This document shows, piece by piece, positions 1 to 8,901 of a stretch of DNA of 64,000 nt. The DNA lies in the NCBI GenBank assembly GCA_035556135.1, contig DATMFO010000003.1:1178001-1242000 (forward strand), written 5' to 3'. The notes under the pieces are model-generated. The model was not told the DNA's origin and did no database searches. It worked only from the letters and a program-made list of their open reading frames with translations. This DNA comes from ZC4RG30 sp035556135. GTDB lineage: Bacteria > Pseudomonadota > Gammaproteobacteria > Steroidobacterales > Steroidobacteraceae. Position numbers and translations under genes: made by a program. Numbering within the stretch: the stretch's first letter is position 1; each line of letters begins with the position of its first letter.

Positions 1-664
1 CGGAGGGTGGCGCGACGATGTTGTCCCACACCGTGAAACCATCGGCGAGCTGGGCAGCCACGACGCGGCCATTGTCGAAACCGGAGACGGCCAGGCCATC
101 GCTGACCAGCGGGCGTGCCGTGCCGCGCAGGGACAGGCGCGGTACTTCCTGCTCGATGGCCCACACCTGGTTGCCATCGCTGGCGCTCAGCGCGACCAGT
201 CTTCCGTCGCCAGTGCGCAGCAGCACCATGCCGCCGCCCACATCGGGAGCGGAGAGGATCTCGCTGTTGACGCGGGTCTTCCAGCGCTCGCTGCCGGTGG
301 CGGAGTCAAGCGCGAGCACGTCGCCGTTCGCCGAGCCGACCACCACGAGGCCCTCGCCCGCGCCGGGGCCGCCGCTGAGGTTCAGGTCGCTGTCCACGCG
401 CCAGATGCGCCGGCCATCGTCACGGTTCAGGGCGAGCACGGCGCCGCCGTAGCTGGCGACGAACACGGCCTCGCCTTCGGCGGCCAGGCCCAGGCCCAGC
501 CGCAGGCGTGGCTCGTTGCCACCCAGGTTCACGCCCCATACGCGCTGCAGGTCGGCCGTGCTGCGGAACGCGACCAGCTCCGCGGGCTTGGCCACGTCCT
601 TGTCGGCGCAGGCTGCCACCAGGGCAGCCAGCACCAGCGGCGCGAGGCGTGAGGTCAACTTCAT
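1..664 (-). CDS. bamB: BamB, outer-membrane assembly lipoprotein (C-terminal part outside window)
   Basis: About 221 N-terminal residues are visible and the frame stays open to the left edge, so the gene continues outside the window. The protein opens with a lipoprotein signal ending in the lipobox LVAAC (Cys at about residue 20). It then shows PQQ-like beta-propeller repeats with the usual pattern of V-A-L-N-R-D-D-G and D-S-A-T-G-S-E-R-W blades. BamB is the periplasm-facing propeller lipoprotein of the BAM complex, which folds beta-barrel proteins into the outer membrane. Its ATG overlaps the stop of the upstream yfgM-like gene by 4 bases (661-664), so the two are translationally coupled. 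The yfgM-bamB order is typical of Gammaproteobacteria and supports the name. Confidence 0.93.
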   Translation of the reverse strand, partial: MKLTSRLAPLVLAALVAACADKDVAKPAELVAFRSTADLQRVWGVNLGGNEPRLRLGLGLAAEGEAVFVASYGGAVLALNRDDGRRIWRVDSDLNLSGGPGAGEGLVVVGSANGDVLALDSATGSERWKTRVNSEILSAPDVGGGMVLLRTGDGRLVALSASDGNQVWAIEQEVPRLSLRGTARPLVSDGLAVSGFDNGRVVAAQLADGFTVWDNIVAPPS

Positions 665-1380
665 GGAGTGGCTTCCGCTGCGGGAGCGGTTTCAACGGCT
701 GGAGCGGGCTCAGCGGCCGGAGCAGCCTGCGCGGCGGCCGGCTTGCCGCCGAGGTCGGCGATCTTCAGATCGAGCAGCTCGCCCACTCCGCCTTCCTGCA
801 GCTCTGCGGCCGGCAGTTTCCCGCGGGCAGCCTGGTATTCCTTCAGTGCACCCTCGCGGTCGCCCCTGGCGAAGAGGATGTCGCCGCGGATTTCCAGCCG
901 TGCGGCTTCGTGCTCCCCCATGTCTGCAGTGCCGAGCGTGGCCAGCGCCGCGTCGTACTGTTCCTGTGCGGCCTGCACGCGCGCCAGGCGCAGCTTCGCC
1001 ACGGGCTGAAGGTATTTGTCGGGGGCCGAGGCAGCCACGCGCTGCAGGCGCTCGCGCGCGCGATCCAGCTCGTTGTTGGCCACGTGCACGTTGGCAGCGA
1101 CCAGGTCGGCGGCGGCCACATACGGCGACTTGGGGTAGTCGCTGCGCAGCTTCTCGATCATCGTGAAACCTTCTTCATCGCGGCCAGCGTCGAAGATGCG
1201 GACGATGTTCTGGTAGGCCTCGGTGGCCTCGATGGCCTTCTTGTCCACATGCGCCTGCCACCAGCGCCAGCCAAAGAAGACCAGCAGCATCAGCGCCGCC
1301 AGCAGCAGCACCTGCGGCCCGCTTGTGCGCAGCCAGGCCTTCAGCCGTTCCCATTGTTCCTCTTCGGAAAGCAGTTCCAC
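661..1380 (-). CDS. yfgM: YfgM-like ancillary SecYEG translocon subunit (TPR protein)
   Basis: This 239-residue protein has a short cytoplasmic N-terminus and one membrane segment at about residues 22-40 (VLLLAALMLLVFFGWRWW). A periplasmic TPR_21 domain of helical repeats follows to about residue 205. The last 30 residues are Ala/Pro/Glu-rich and probably disordered. In E. coli the homologue binds the SecYEG translocon and PpiD and acts as a periplasmic chaperone adaptor. The gene lies between hisS and bamB, as in E. coli and Pseudomonas, and overlaps bamB by ATGA. Assignment rests on length, topology and position; TPR sequence alone is not very specific. Confidence 0.88.
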   Translation of the reverse strand: MELLSEEEQWERLKAWLRTSGPQVLLLAALMLLVFFGWRWWQAHVDKKAIEATEAYQNIVRIFDAGRDEEGFTMIEKLRSDYPKSPYVAAADLVAANVHVANNELDRARERLQRVAASAPDKYLQPVAKLRLARVQAAQEQYDAALATLGTADMGEHEAARLEIRGDILFARGDREGALKEYQAARGKLPAAELQEGGVGELLDLKIADLGGKPAAAQAAPAAEPAPAVETAPAAEATP

Positions 1381-1413
1381 TATTCGCCACCCCTGAAAAT
1401 AAGGTCTGGAATC

Positions 1414-2690
<1,277 letters not shown>

Positions 2691-2694
<4 letters not shown>

Positions 2695-3068
2695 CGGGAA
2701 TCGACTCCCGTTGCCCACCAGGCGGCCACGGCCACTGCCAGCAGCACGGCGAAAAGCACCAGCGGCCAGACCTTGCGCGGCGCGGCGCGCTGCGCAGGCA
2801 GCTGCGGCACGGCGGTGAGGTCTGGCGCGGGCTGGGTGAGGGATTCATAGCGGCCGGAGGCGGAGGGTTCGCCTACCAGCTCGGCGTAATGGCGCAGGTG
2901 TCCGCGCACGTATACGGGGGCACCCAGCGCCTTGAAGGAGCCGGTTTCCAGGGCGTCGATCACTTTCTCATCCACATGCAATTGTTCCGCAGCCTGCGAC
3001 ACGCCCAGCCCCATCCGCTCGCGCGCCGAGCGCAGCTGGCGGCCGATGGCGCTGAACTCCTCGCTCAC
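2691..3068 (-). CDS. rodZ: Short RodZ-like protein (HTH plus one membrane helix)
   Basis: The first 75 residues form a Cro/C1-type HTH_25 domain (IGRQLRSARERMGLGVSQAA, then LHVDEKVIDALETG and YVRGHLRHYAELVG) as in RodZ, where this domain binds MreB. A single membrane helix follows at about residues 98-118, and the protein ends about seven residues later at 125. Typical RodZ proteins exceed 300 residues and carry a periplasmic DUF4115 beta domain, which is missing here. No stop-interrupted remnant could be found because hisS starts directly at the stop codon. The gene overlaps pilF by ATGA upstream and hisS by TTGA downstream. It probably acts as a cytoplasmic MreB adaptor or a membrane-tethered regulator. 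Confidence 0.8.
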
Positions 3069-3838
3069 AGGGCCACTTTCTCCCTGCAGTTTCCGAGCAC
3101 CTGCGGCAGGTCGGACAGGGTCTCGCGGGAATTGGGGAAGTCACGGCGCATCCGGAGCACGTAGCCGGTGGCGCCCAGGCAATCCGCCTGCTTCACCGCT
3201 GCACGCACGCCGGTCAGCAGCACGCGGGCCGAGCTGCGCATCGACTGGTAGTTGTCCACGGCGCGGCGCGCCAGTTCGGGCTTGCCCAGCTCGATCTGCG
3301 TGTCGGCCAGGTACACCACTGCGTCCACGTAGTCCGGCTGCTTGGCCAGGGCCATTTCGAAATAGCGCACCGAATCACCCAGGCGCTTGTTGTCGCGCAG
3401 GCAGAGGCCCGCATTGCTGGCTGCGACGGCCTGGCGGCCGTACAGCGGGTTGTTCACCAGGCGCTCGAACTCGGTGATGCCCCGGTCGACCTCGCCACTG
3501 GAGCAGAGGAACACCGCATAGCCATTGACGATCTCCAGCTTGTCGGGCGCCAGGTTGATGGCGTTGCGGTAGCGGCGCTCGGCCTCCCTGGGCTGCTCGA
3601 GCCGGCCGTAGAGCTCGGCAAGTGCGAACTGCCCTTCGGCGCTTTTCGGATTCTGCTTCTCGGCGCGCTCGAGCTTTTCCTTGGCATCGGCCAGCTTGCC
3701 CTGGTTCATGTAGGCCACGCCGAGCTTCACGTTGGCATCTGCCGCCGCCAGCGAATCGACGGGACGGTTGCCGCCAGAATGCACGCAGCCGGCCAGTGCC
3801 GCCGTGGCCAGCAGCGTCAGCAGCGCGGCGACCTTCAA
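3065..3838 (-). CDS. pilF: PilF/PilW, type IV pilus biogenesis TPR lipoprotein
   Basis: A 257-residue lipoprotein with a signal peptide ending in the lipobox LAGC (Cys at about 17), followed by about six TPR units to the C-terminus. The repeats include VKLGVAYMNQGKLADAKEKL, AEGQFALAELYGRLEQPREA and NAGLCLRDNKRLGDSVRYFE. PilF/PilW proteins pilot the PilQ secretin to the outer membrane and help it assemble. The position between rlmN and rodZ is the standard one in pseudomonads and xanthomonads and supports the call. The start lies 4 bases inside the end of rlmN (3835-3838), which suggests translational coupling. Other pilus genes are not in this window. Confidence 0.9.
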   Translation of the reverse strand: MKVAALLTLLATAALAGCVHSGGNRPVDSLAAADANVKLGVAYMNQGKLADAKEKLERAEKQNPKSAEGQFALAELYGRLEQPREAERRYRNAINLAPDKLEIVNGYAVFLCSSGEVDRGITEFERLVNNPLYGRQAVAASNAGLCLRDNKRLGDSVRYFEMALAKQPDYVDAVVYLADTQIELGKPELARRAVDNYQSMRSSARVLLTGVRAAVKQADCLGATGYVLRMRRDFPNSRETLSDLPQVLGNCREKVAL

Positions 3839-4995
3839 GACGGCGCTCCCGGCTGTGGCGCGGGCTGCGCCACCACGGGCACGGCCACGCGCTTGCTGCC
3901 AAGTCGTGAGGTGGTGCGGTTGGTCACGCGCCCGGCGAGCTGGCCGCAGGCTGCATCAATGTCGTCGCCACGGGTCTTCCTGATTGTCGCCATGACACCA
4001 CCTTTCAGTACCTGGTCGAGGAATGCACGGATGACCTCCGGACGCGAACGACGGTACTGCGTGCCGGGGAAGGGATTGAAGGGGATGAGGTTGACCTTGG
4101 CCGGATGGCCGCGCAGCAGCCGCGCCAGTGCGCGCGCCTGCGCCGGGGAATCGTTCACGCCGTCGAGCATCACGTATTCGAAGGTGACGCTGCGGCCGTT
4201 GGCCTCGTCCACATAGGCCCAGCAGGCTTCAAGCAGCTCGGCGATGTTGTGGCGGCGGTTGATGGGCACCAGCTCGCTGCGCAGCTCATCGTCGGGCGCG
4301 TGCAGTGACACGGCCAGCGCGACATTGCTCTCTTCGGCGAGCTTGTAGATCTGCGGCACCAGGCCGCTGGTGGAAAGCGTCAGGCGGCGGCGCGAGAAAT
4401 CGAGCCCCAGCTCATCGAGCAGGATGCGCAGCGCGGGCACCACATTGCGGAAGTTGGCCAGCGGCTCGCCCATGCCCATCAGCACCACGTTGCTGATGAT
4501 GCGGTCGTCACCGGCCTTGAAGCCCAGCTCCTTCTGCGCCAGCAGCACCTGGCCGACGATCTCGGCAGTGGAGAGGTTGCTGTTGAAGCCCTGCTGCGCG
4601 GTGGAGCAGAAGCTGCAGTCCATGGCGCAACCCACCTGCGAGGAGATGCACAGCGTGGCGCGGCCCACCTCGGGGATGTAGACCATTTCTATACCCTGAC
4701 TGGCGATGCCCTGGTTGCCCCTGGTGGCATCACCGGCCTTCAGCATCCACTTCACGGTGCCGTCGGCTGCATCCTGGCGGGTGAGGATCTCTGGCAGGCG
4801 GATCTCTGCCACCTGCTTCAGCCCGGCGCGGAAATCCTTGGCCAGGTCGGTCATCGCGTCGAAGTCGGTTTCGGCGCGCTTGTAGATCCACTGGAAAAGC
4901 TGGCGCGCGCGAAAGGCCTTGCCGCCCCGCTCGACGCACCAGGCTTCGAGTTCGGGACGGGTCAGGTCGAGCAGGTTGACGCGCGCGTCAGTCAT
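3835..4995 (-). CDS. rlmN: RlmN, dual-specificity 23S rRNA/tRNA adenine-C2 methyltransferase
   Basis: A radical SAM enzyme of 386 residues that methylates C2 of A2503 in 23S rRNA and of A37 in some tRNAs. The 4Fe-4S cluster cysteines are C123, C127 and C130 (GCAMDCSFC). The two mechanistic cysteines of the family are also present: C116 (ATLCISSQ) and the methyl-carrying C350 (DIDAACGQL). Further family motifs include GMGEPLANF and LIPFNPFPGT. The gene lies 6 bases downstream of ndk and overlaps pilF by 4 bases, so it is part of one long minus-strand operon. Its length agrees with E. coli RlmN (384). Confidence 0.97.
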   Translation of the reverse strand: MTDARVNLLDLTRPELEAWCVERGGKAFRARQLFQWIYKRAETDFDAMTDLAKDFRAGLKQVAEIRLPEILTRQDAADGTVKWMLKAGDATRGNQGIASQGIEMVYIPEVGRATLCISSQVGCAMDCSFCSTAQQGFNSNLSTAEIVGQVLLAQKELGFKAGDDRIISNVVLMGMGEPLANFRNVVPALRILLDELGLDFSRRRLTLSTSGLVPQIYKLAEESNVALAVSLHAPDDELRSELVPINRRHNIAELLEACWAYVDEANGRSVTFEYVMLDGVNDSPAQARALARLLRGHPAKVNLIPFNPFPGTQYRRSRPEVIRAFLDQVLKGGVMATIRKTRGDDIDAACGQLAGRVTNRTTSRLGSKRVAVPVVAQPAPQPGAPS

Positions 4996-5001
4996 GCTGC
5001 T

Positions 5002-5427
5002 TCAGCGGGAGTGGATTTCCGACTGGGCGAAGAAGTAGGCGATCTCGATCGCCGCGTTCTCCAGCGAATCGGAACCATGCACGGTGTTGGCGTCGATGCT
5101 CTGCGCAAGGTCGGCGCGGATGGTGCCCTTGTCCGCCTTCTTCGGGTCGGTGGCGCCCATCAGGTCGCGGTTCTTCTGCACGGCGTTCTCGCCCTCGAGC
5201 ACGCTGAGCACCACGGGGCCTGAAATCATGAAGGTGACCAGGTCGTTGAAGAAGGGCCGGGCCTTGTGCACGGCGTAGAAGCCCTCGGCCTGCGCACGCG
5301 ACAGCTGCGTGAGGCGGGAAGCCACGATCTTCAGGCCGGCCTTCTCGAAGCGGCGGTAGATCTCACCGATGTGGTTGTTGGCCACGCCATCGGGCTTGAT
5401 GATCGAAAAAGTGCGCTCGAGCGCCAT
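5002..5427 (-). CDS. ndk: Nucleoside diphosphate kinase
   Basis: The 141-residue protein matches the full family length. Ndk transfers the gamma phosphate from ATP to nucleoside diphosphates through a phosphohistidine intermediate. The active-site histidine is H117 in NTVHGSDS. The N-terminus ERTFSIIKPDGVANNHIGE and the loop RDLMGATDPKKADKGTIRAD are diagnostic. It is the first gene of the minus-strand block that continues through rlmN, pilF, rodZ, hisS, yfgM and bamB. A sigma70-like promoter can be read about 40 bases upstream of its start. Confidence 0.97.
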   Translation of the reverse strand: MALERTFSIIKPDGVANNHIGEIYRRFEKAGLKIVASRLTQLSRAQAEGFYAVHKARPFFNDLVTFMISGPVVLSVLEGENAVQKNRDLMGATDPKKADKGTIRADLAQSIDANTVHGSDSLENAAIEIAYFFAQSEIHSR

Positions 5428-5463
5428 GTCGAAGATTCTCCGGCTTGTGTGAAAAAGTGCCGG

Positions 5464-5493
5464 ATTTTACCTGCCCGGGCGGGGTGCCGGCAA
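5464..5493 (-). promoter_or_regulatory. Candidate sigma70 promoter of the ndk operon
   Basis: On the minus strand a -35 hexamer TTGCCG (5488-5493) is followed by an 18-base spacer and a -10 hexamer TAAAAT (5464-5469). Transcription would start about 30 bases before the ndk ATG at 5427. The whole 104-base gap between ndk and iscA holds no open frame I can support. This is pattern recognition only. Confidence 0.5.
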
Positions 5494-5531
5494 TCGCCGC
5501 GAGTGCGGAAGTGCCGGTTTTTTAAGGAATT

Positions 5532-5855
5532 TTAAATACTGAAGCTTTCGCCGCAGCCGCACTCGCCCTTGATGTTGGGGTTCCGGAAGCGAAATGCCTC
5601 GTTGAGGCCCTGTTTAACGAAGTCCACGGTGGTGCCGTCGATCAGGGGCAGGCTGTCGGGATCGACGAAGACCTTCACGCCCCGGTCTTCGAAGACCAGG
5701 TCGCGGGGGGCCTGCTGGTCGGCGTAGTCGATCACGTAGGCGAAACCCGAGCAGCCGGTCTTGCGCACGCCCAGCTTGAGCCCCAGCCCGTGGCCACGGG
5801 CGGAAAGGTACTTCTGGACGCGGTCGGCGGCGGCAGGTGTGAGCGAAATGGGCAT
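5532..5855 (-). CDS. iscA: IscA, A-type iron-sulfur carrier protein
   Basis: A 107-residue A-type carrier with the three ligand cysteines in IscA positions: C35 (TGCSGFAY) and C99/C101 (GECGCGESF). A-type proteins receive or deliver Fe-S clusters, or iron, to target apoproteins in the cytoplasm. Length and numbering match E. coli IscA rather than the longer ErpA. It follows the cysteine desulfurase fusion by 3 bases and must share its transcript. There is no iscR, iscU, hscBA or fdx (2Fe-2S) gene here, so the usual isc operon is reduced or split. Confidence 0.9.
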   Translation of the reverse strand: MPISLTPAAADRVQKYLSARGHGLGLKLGVRKTGCSGFAYVIDYADQQAPRDLVFEDRGVKVFVDPDSLPLIDGTTVDFVKQGLNEAFRFRNPNIKGECGCGESFSI

Positions 5856-5858
5856 GGT

Positions 5859-7316
5859 TCAGTCGATGGGCTTCAGTGCGTGCAGTGCATCTTCGATGAT
5901 GAGCATTCGGCCGAGTTTTTCAATGGGCGCCTGCAGCGTTTCCAGCCATTCCTGCGGCCTGCCCACGGCGGCGCCTGCCACGGGCTGCCCCGGAAGTCTC
6001 TGGCGCAGAAGGTTGCAGGCGGCAGCGGTGTAGGGGCAGCCGTAGCAGCGGATCTCCACCGCGCGCACCAGGCCGCCTTCGGCCCGCAGGGCAATCCGGA
6101 CCCAGGTGCCAAGCTGCAGGGAGCCGGCCTCACCGGCCCACTGCTGCCCCTGCCCCGCAGGAACGGGCGCGGGGCGTGCCGGTGAGGCGTTCCACAGCTC
6201 CCCGTGCACTTGCCGCACGGCGGCGATGGCCGCGTCGATGTGCGCCGCTGTGGTGGCGTGGCCGAGGCTGAAGCGCAGCGAGCTCTGCGCGGTTTCGGTG
6301 TCGCGACCCAGCGCGCGCAGCACATAGGAGGGCTCGGCGCTGCGGGAATTGCAGGCCGAGCCGGTGGAGAGGGCGATGCCGGACAGGCCGGTGAACAGGC
6401 TCTCGCCTTCCACGCCCGGGAAGCTGGCGTTGAGGATGTGCGGCGCGCCGGGGCGGCCATTGCGCAGCACGCCGGGCAGGTCGGCCAGGCCCTGCCAGAG
6501 GCGCTCGCGCAGCCCCGTGAGGCGCGCGGCCTCCTGCGCGCGCTTGCGCGCGGCAATTTCACAGGCGAGGCCGAAGCCGACGATCTGGTGCGTGGCCAGC
6601 GTGCCGGCGCGCAGGCCACGCTCATGGGCGCTGCCGAGCATCTGCGGCGCGATGCGGCCGCGGTGCCCCGGCGAGACATACAGCGCACCGATGCCCTGCG
6701 GACCGGCGAGCTTGTGCCCCGAGACAGACAGCAGCGCCAGGCCCTGCACATCGAGTGGCAATTTGCCGGCGCTCTGCGCGGCGTCGATGTGCAGCGGTAC
6801 GCCCCGCTCCGCGCACAGCTGGCGCAGTGCGTCGAGATCCTGCGCAGTGCCGGTCTCGTTGTTCACATGGAGCAGCGATACCAGGCAGGTGTCGGGCCGC
6901 AGCGCTGCAGCCAGCACTGCCGGATCAAGCACGCCCTGCGTATCCGGCTTCAGCACGGTGGACCCGGCACCGGCTGCGCGCACCGGCTCGAGCACGGACT
7001 TGTGCTCGCTGGCCAGCGTGACCACATGCCCCTTGCCGCCACGTGCCTGCGCGGCGCTGCGCGTGCCGGTGATGGCGAGGTTGTTCGATTCGGTGGCGCC
7101 AGAGGTGAACACGATGTCCGCAGGCGGCGCGCCCACCAGTGCCGCCACCTGCGCACGCGCGGCCTCGATGAGCTCCAGCGCCCTGCGGCCGGCCGCGTGG
7201 CTGGAGGAGGCATTGCCCAGCGGCATCGCCATCACCTCGGCCATGCGCGCAGCCACCTCGGGCAGCACGGGGGCCGTGGCGGCGTAGTCGAGATAGACCA
7301 GCTCGTCCGAGGCCAA
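5859..7316 (-). CDS. iscS: IscS-type cysteine desulfurase fused to a C-terminal IscU-like domain
   Basis: Residues 1-375 are a class V PLP enzyme. The PLP lysine is K202 (SVSGHKLAGPQG), the conserved histidine is H105 (ASEHKSV), and the persulfide cysteine is C322 in STGSACNSRSAEPSYVLRALG-type context, as in IscS. Residues about 391-485 continue past the normal C-terminus of about 404. They resemble the IscU/NifU N-terminal scaffold: EIRCYGCPYTAAACNLL recalls the YGC-containing strand, and PIEKLGRMLIIEDALHALK recalls the last helix. Only the YGC cysteine (C427) is kept; the CGD and HCS cysteines are replaced (AGEAG and KLGR). The fused domain may therefore hold the desulfurase-scaffold interface without assembling a cluster alone. 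The gene lies 3 bases from both trmJ and iscA in one operon. Confidence 0.88.
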   Translation of the reverse strand: MASDELVYLDYAATAPVLPEVAARMAEVMAMPLGNASSSHAAGRRALELIEAARAQVAALVGAPPADIVFTSGATESNNLAITGTRSAAQARGGKGHVVTLASEHKSVLEPVRAAGAGSTVLKPDTQGVLDPAVLAAALRPDTCLVSLLHVNNETGTAQDLDALRQLCAERGVPLHIDAAQSAGKLPLDVQGLALLSVSGHKLAGPQGIGALYVSPGHRGRIAPQMLGSAHERGLRAGTLATHQIVGFGLACEIAARKRAQEAARLTGLRERLWQGLADLPGVLRNGRPGAPHILNASFPGVEGESLFTGLSGIALSTGSACNSRSAEPSYVLRALGRDTETAQSSLRFSLGHATTAAHIDAAIAAVRQVHGELWNASPARPAPVPAGQGQQWAGEAGSLQLGTWVRIALRAEGGLVRAVEIRCYGCPYTAAACNLLRQRLPGQPVAGAAVGRPQEWLETLQAPIEKLGRMLIIEDALHALKPID

Positions 7317-7319
7317 GGC

Positions 7320-8069
7320 TCAGCGCCCCTCGCCGGCCCGGCGCCGCCGGCTCTGCACGGCAGTGAGGATGCCGCGCAGGATGTTCACCTCGTTGCCGTC
7401 GAGCTCCGCGCGGTTGAACATGCGGCGGATGCGGCCCATCAGGTGCGTGCCGCTCTGCGTGCGGTCGCGGAAATCCGCCTCGGTCATCACCTGCTCCAGG
7501 TGCCCGAAGAAGCGTTCCATCTGTTCCGGCGTGGCCAGCGGCACATCGCGCGGCGGCACGGCCGCACCGGGCCGGTGCCAGGCCATGCGGATCTCGTAGG
7601 CGATGAGCTGCGCGGCCATGGCTATGTTCAGCGACTCGTATTCCGGATTGGCCGGGATGCGCAGCAGCGCATGCGCCTTGAGCAGGTGCTCGTTGGACAG
7701 GCCGAAGCGCTCGGTGCCGAACAGCACGGCCACGGTGCCGGCGCCCGCCTGCGCCTCGGCCACCATGCGCTGGCCGGCCTCGCGCACCTCCTGCACGCGG
7801 AAGAACTGCTCGCGGGTGCGGGCCGTGGTCCCGAAAACCAGCCCGCAATCGGCGATGGCCTCCTCAAGGGTGTCGCAGACACGGGCCGCGGCCAGCACGT
7901 CATCGGCCCCGGAGGCGCGTGCCGTGGCCTCCGGATGCGGGAATTCCCGCGGTTTCACCAGCGTGAGGTCCTTCAGGCCCATGTTCTTCATGGCGCGCGC
8001 CACGGCCCCGATGTTGCCGGGATGGGAGGTTTCGACCAGCACGAAGCGGATGGGAAGGGAGGGGTTCAT
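7320..8069 (-). CDS. trmJ: TrmJ, tRNA (cytidine/uridine-32-2'-O)-methyltransferase
   Basis: A SPOUT-class methyltransferase of 249 residues that methylates the ribose of nucleotide 32 in several tRNAs. The N-terminus VLVETSHPGNIGAVARAMKN and the trefoil-knot motifs VLFGTERFGLSNEHL and YESLNIAMAAQLIAYE are typical. The C-terminal 80 residues are the helical extension of TrmJ. It is divergent from suhB with 28 bases between the two starts and lies directly upstream of the cysteine desulfurase gene. This matches the E. coli suhB/trmJ-isc arrangement, with iscR missing. Confidence 0.95.
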   Translation of the reverse strand: MNPSLPIRFVLVETSHPGNIGAVARAMKNMGLKDLTLVKPREFPHPEATARASGADDVLAAARVCDTLEEAIADCGLVFGTTARTREQFFRVQEVREAGQRMVAEAQAGAGTVAVLFGTERFGLSNEHLLKAHALLRIPANPEYESLNIAMAAQLIAYEIRMAWHRPGAAVPPRDVPLATPEQMERFFGHLEQVMTEADFRDRTQSGTHLMGRIRRMFNRAELDGNEVNILRGILTAVQSRRRRAGEGR

Positions 8070-8097
8070 GGGCGGTCTGCTATTCTAGCGCTTCACC

Positions 8098-8901
8098 ATG
8101 CATCCCTATCTGAACACGGCCGTGAAGGCCGCCCGCCGCGCTGGCGACATCATCGTGCGCGGACTGAACCGCATCGAAGGCGTCCAGTCCACGGCCAAGG
8201 GCCACAACGACTTCGTCACCAGCATCGACCATGCCGCCGAGGCGGCCATCATCGAGACGCTGCGCGACGCCTATCCCAGCCACGGCTACCTGGCCGAAGA
8301 AAGCGGCGAAACCCCGGGCGATTCATCGATCGTGTGGATCATCGACCCGCTCGATGGCACCACCAACTTCATACATGGCTTTCCGCAGTTCGCGGTGTCC
8401 ATCGCATGCCAGCTGGAGGGTCGCATCGAGCATGGCGTGATCTACGACCCGATGCGCCAGGAGATCTTCACTGCCAGCCGCGGCTCCGGTGCATACCTTG
8501 AGAACCGGCGCCTGCGCGTGAGCAACCGCCGCTCGCTCGAGGGGGCGCTGATCGGCACCGGGTTCCCCTATCGGGACAACCTGCACCTGCTCGACACCTA
8601 CCTTGCGATGTTCAAGGCAGTGACGCAGCGGGCCGCGGGCCTGCGCCGGCCCGGCTCCGCTGCGCTCGACCTGGCCTATGTGGCGGCCGGACGCACCGAC
8701 GGCTTCTGGGAATTCGGCCTGCGTGCCTGGGATACGGCCGCCGGCACGCTGATGATCCGCGAGGCGGGCGGGCTCATCGCGACGCTCGACGGCGCGGAGT
8801 ACAAGCAGAAGGGCAACATCGTGGCGGGCTCGCCGCGCGTGTTCAACGAACTGCTGGAAACCCTGGCACCGCACCTGGTGCCGGAGCTGCGCGAAGGCTG
8901 A
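8098..8901 (+). CDS. suhB: SuhB, inositol-1-monophosphatase family protein
   Basis: A 267-residue member of the Mg2+-dependent, Li+-sensitive phosphatase family. Metal and substrate motifs are complete: LAEESGE (E67), the IIDPLDGTTNF block (D83, D86) and AWDTAAGTLMIREAGG near residue 215. SuhB hydrolyses inositol-1-phosphate. In enterobacteria it also joins the NusA/NusG antitermination complex on rRNA transcripts, and whether that holds here cannot be seen. The gene is divergent from trmJ. A TATTCT hexamer at 8081-8086, only 11 bases before the ATG, would give a very short leader if used, and there is no clear ribosome binding site. Confidence 0.94.
   Translation: MHPYLNTAVKAARRAGDIIVRGLNRIEGVQSTAKGHNDFVTSIDHAAEAAIIETLRDAYPSHGYLAEESGETPGDSSIVWIIDPLDGTTNFIHGFPQFAVSIACQLEGRIEHGVIYDPMRQEIFTASRGSGAYLENRRLRVSNRRSLEGALIGTGFPYRDNLHLLDTYLAMFKAVTQRAAGLRRPGSAALDLAYVAAGRTDGFWEFGLRAWDTAAGTLMIREAGGLIATLDGAEYKQKGNIVAGSPRVFNELLETLAPHLVPELREG

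Noticed and set aside
6204..8501. A 765-codon plus-strand open frame opposite the cysteine desulfurase and trmJ and running into suhB
   Set aside because: It is antisense to conserved genes and out of frame with suhB. Composition is Ala/Arg/Gln/His-rich, as expected for an antisense shadow.
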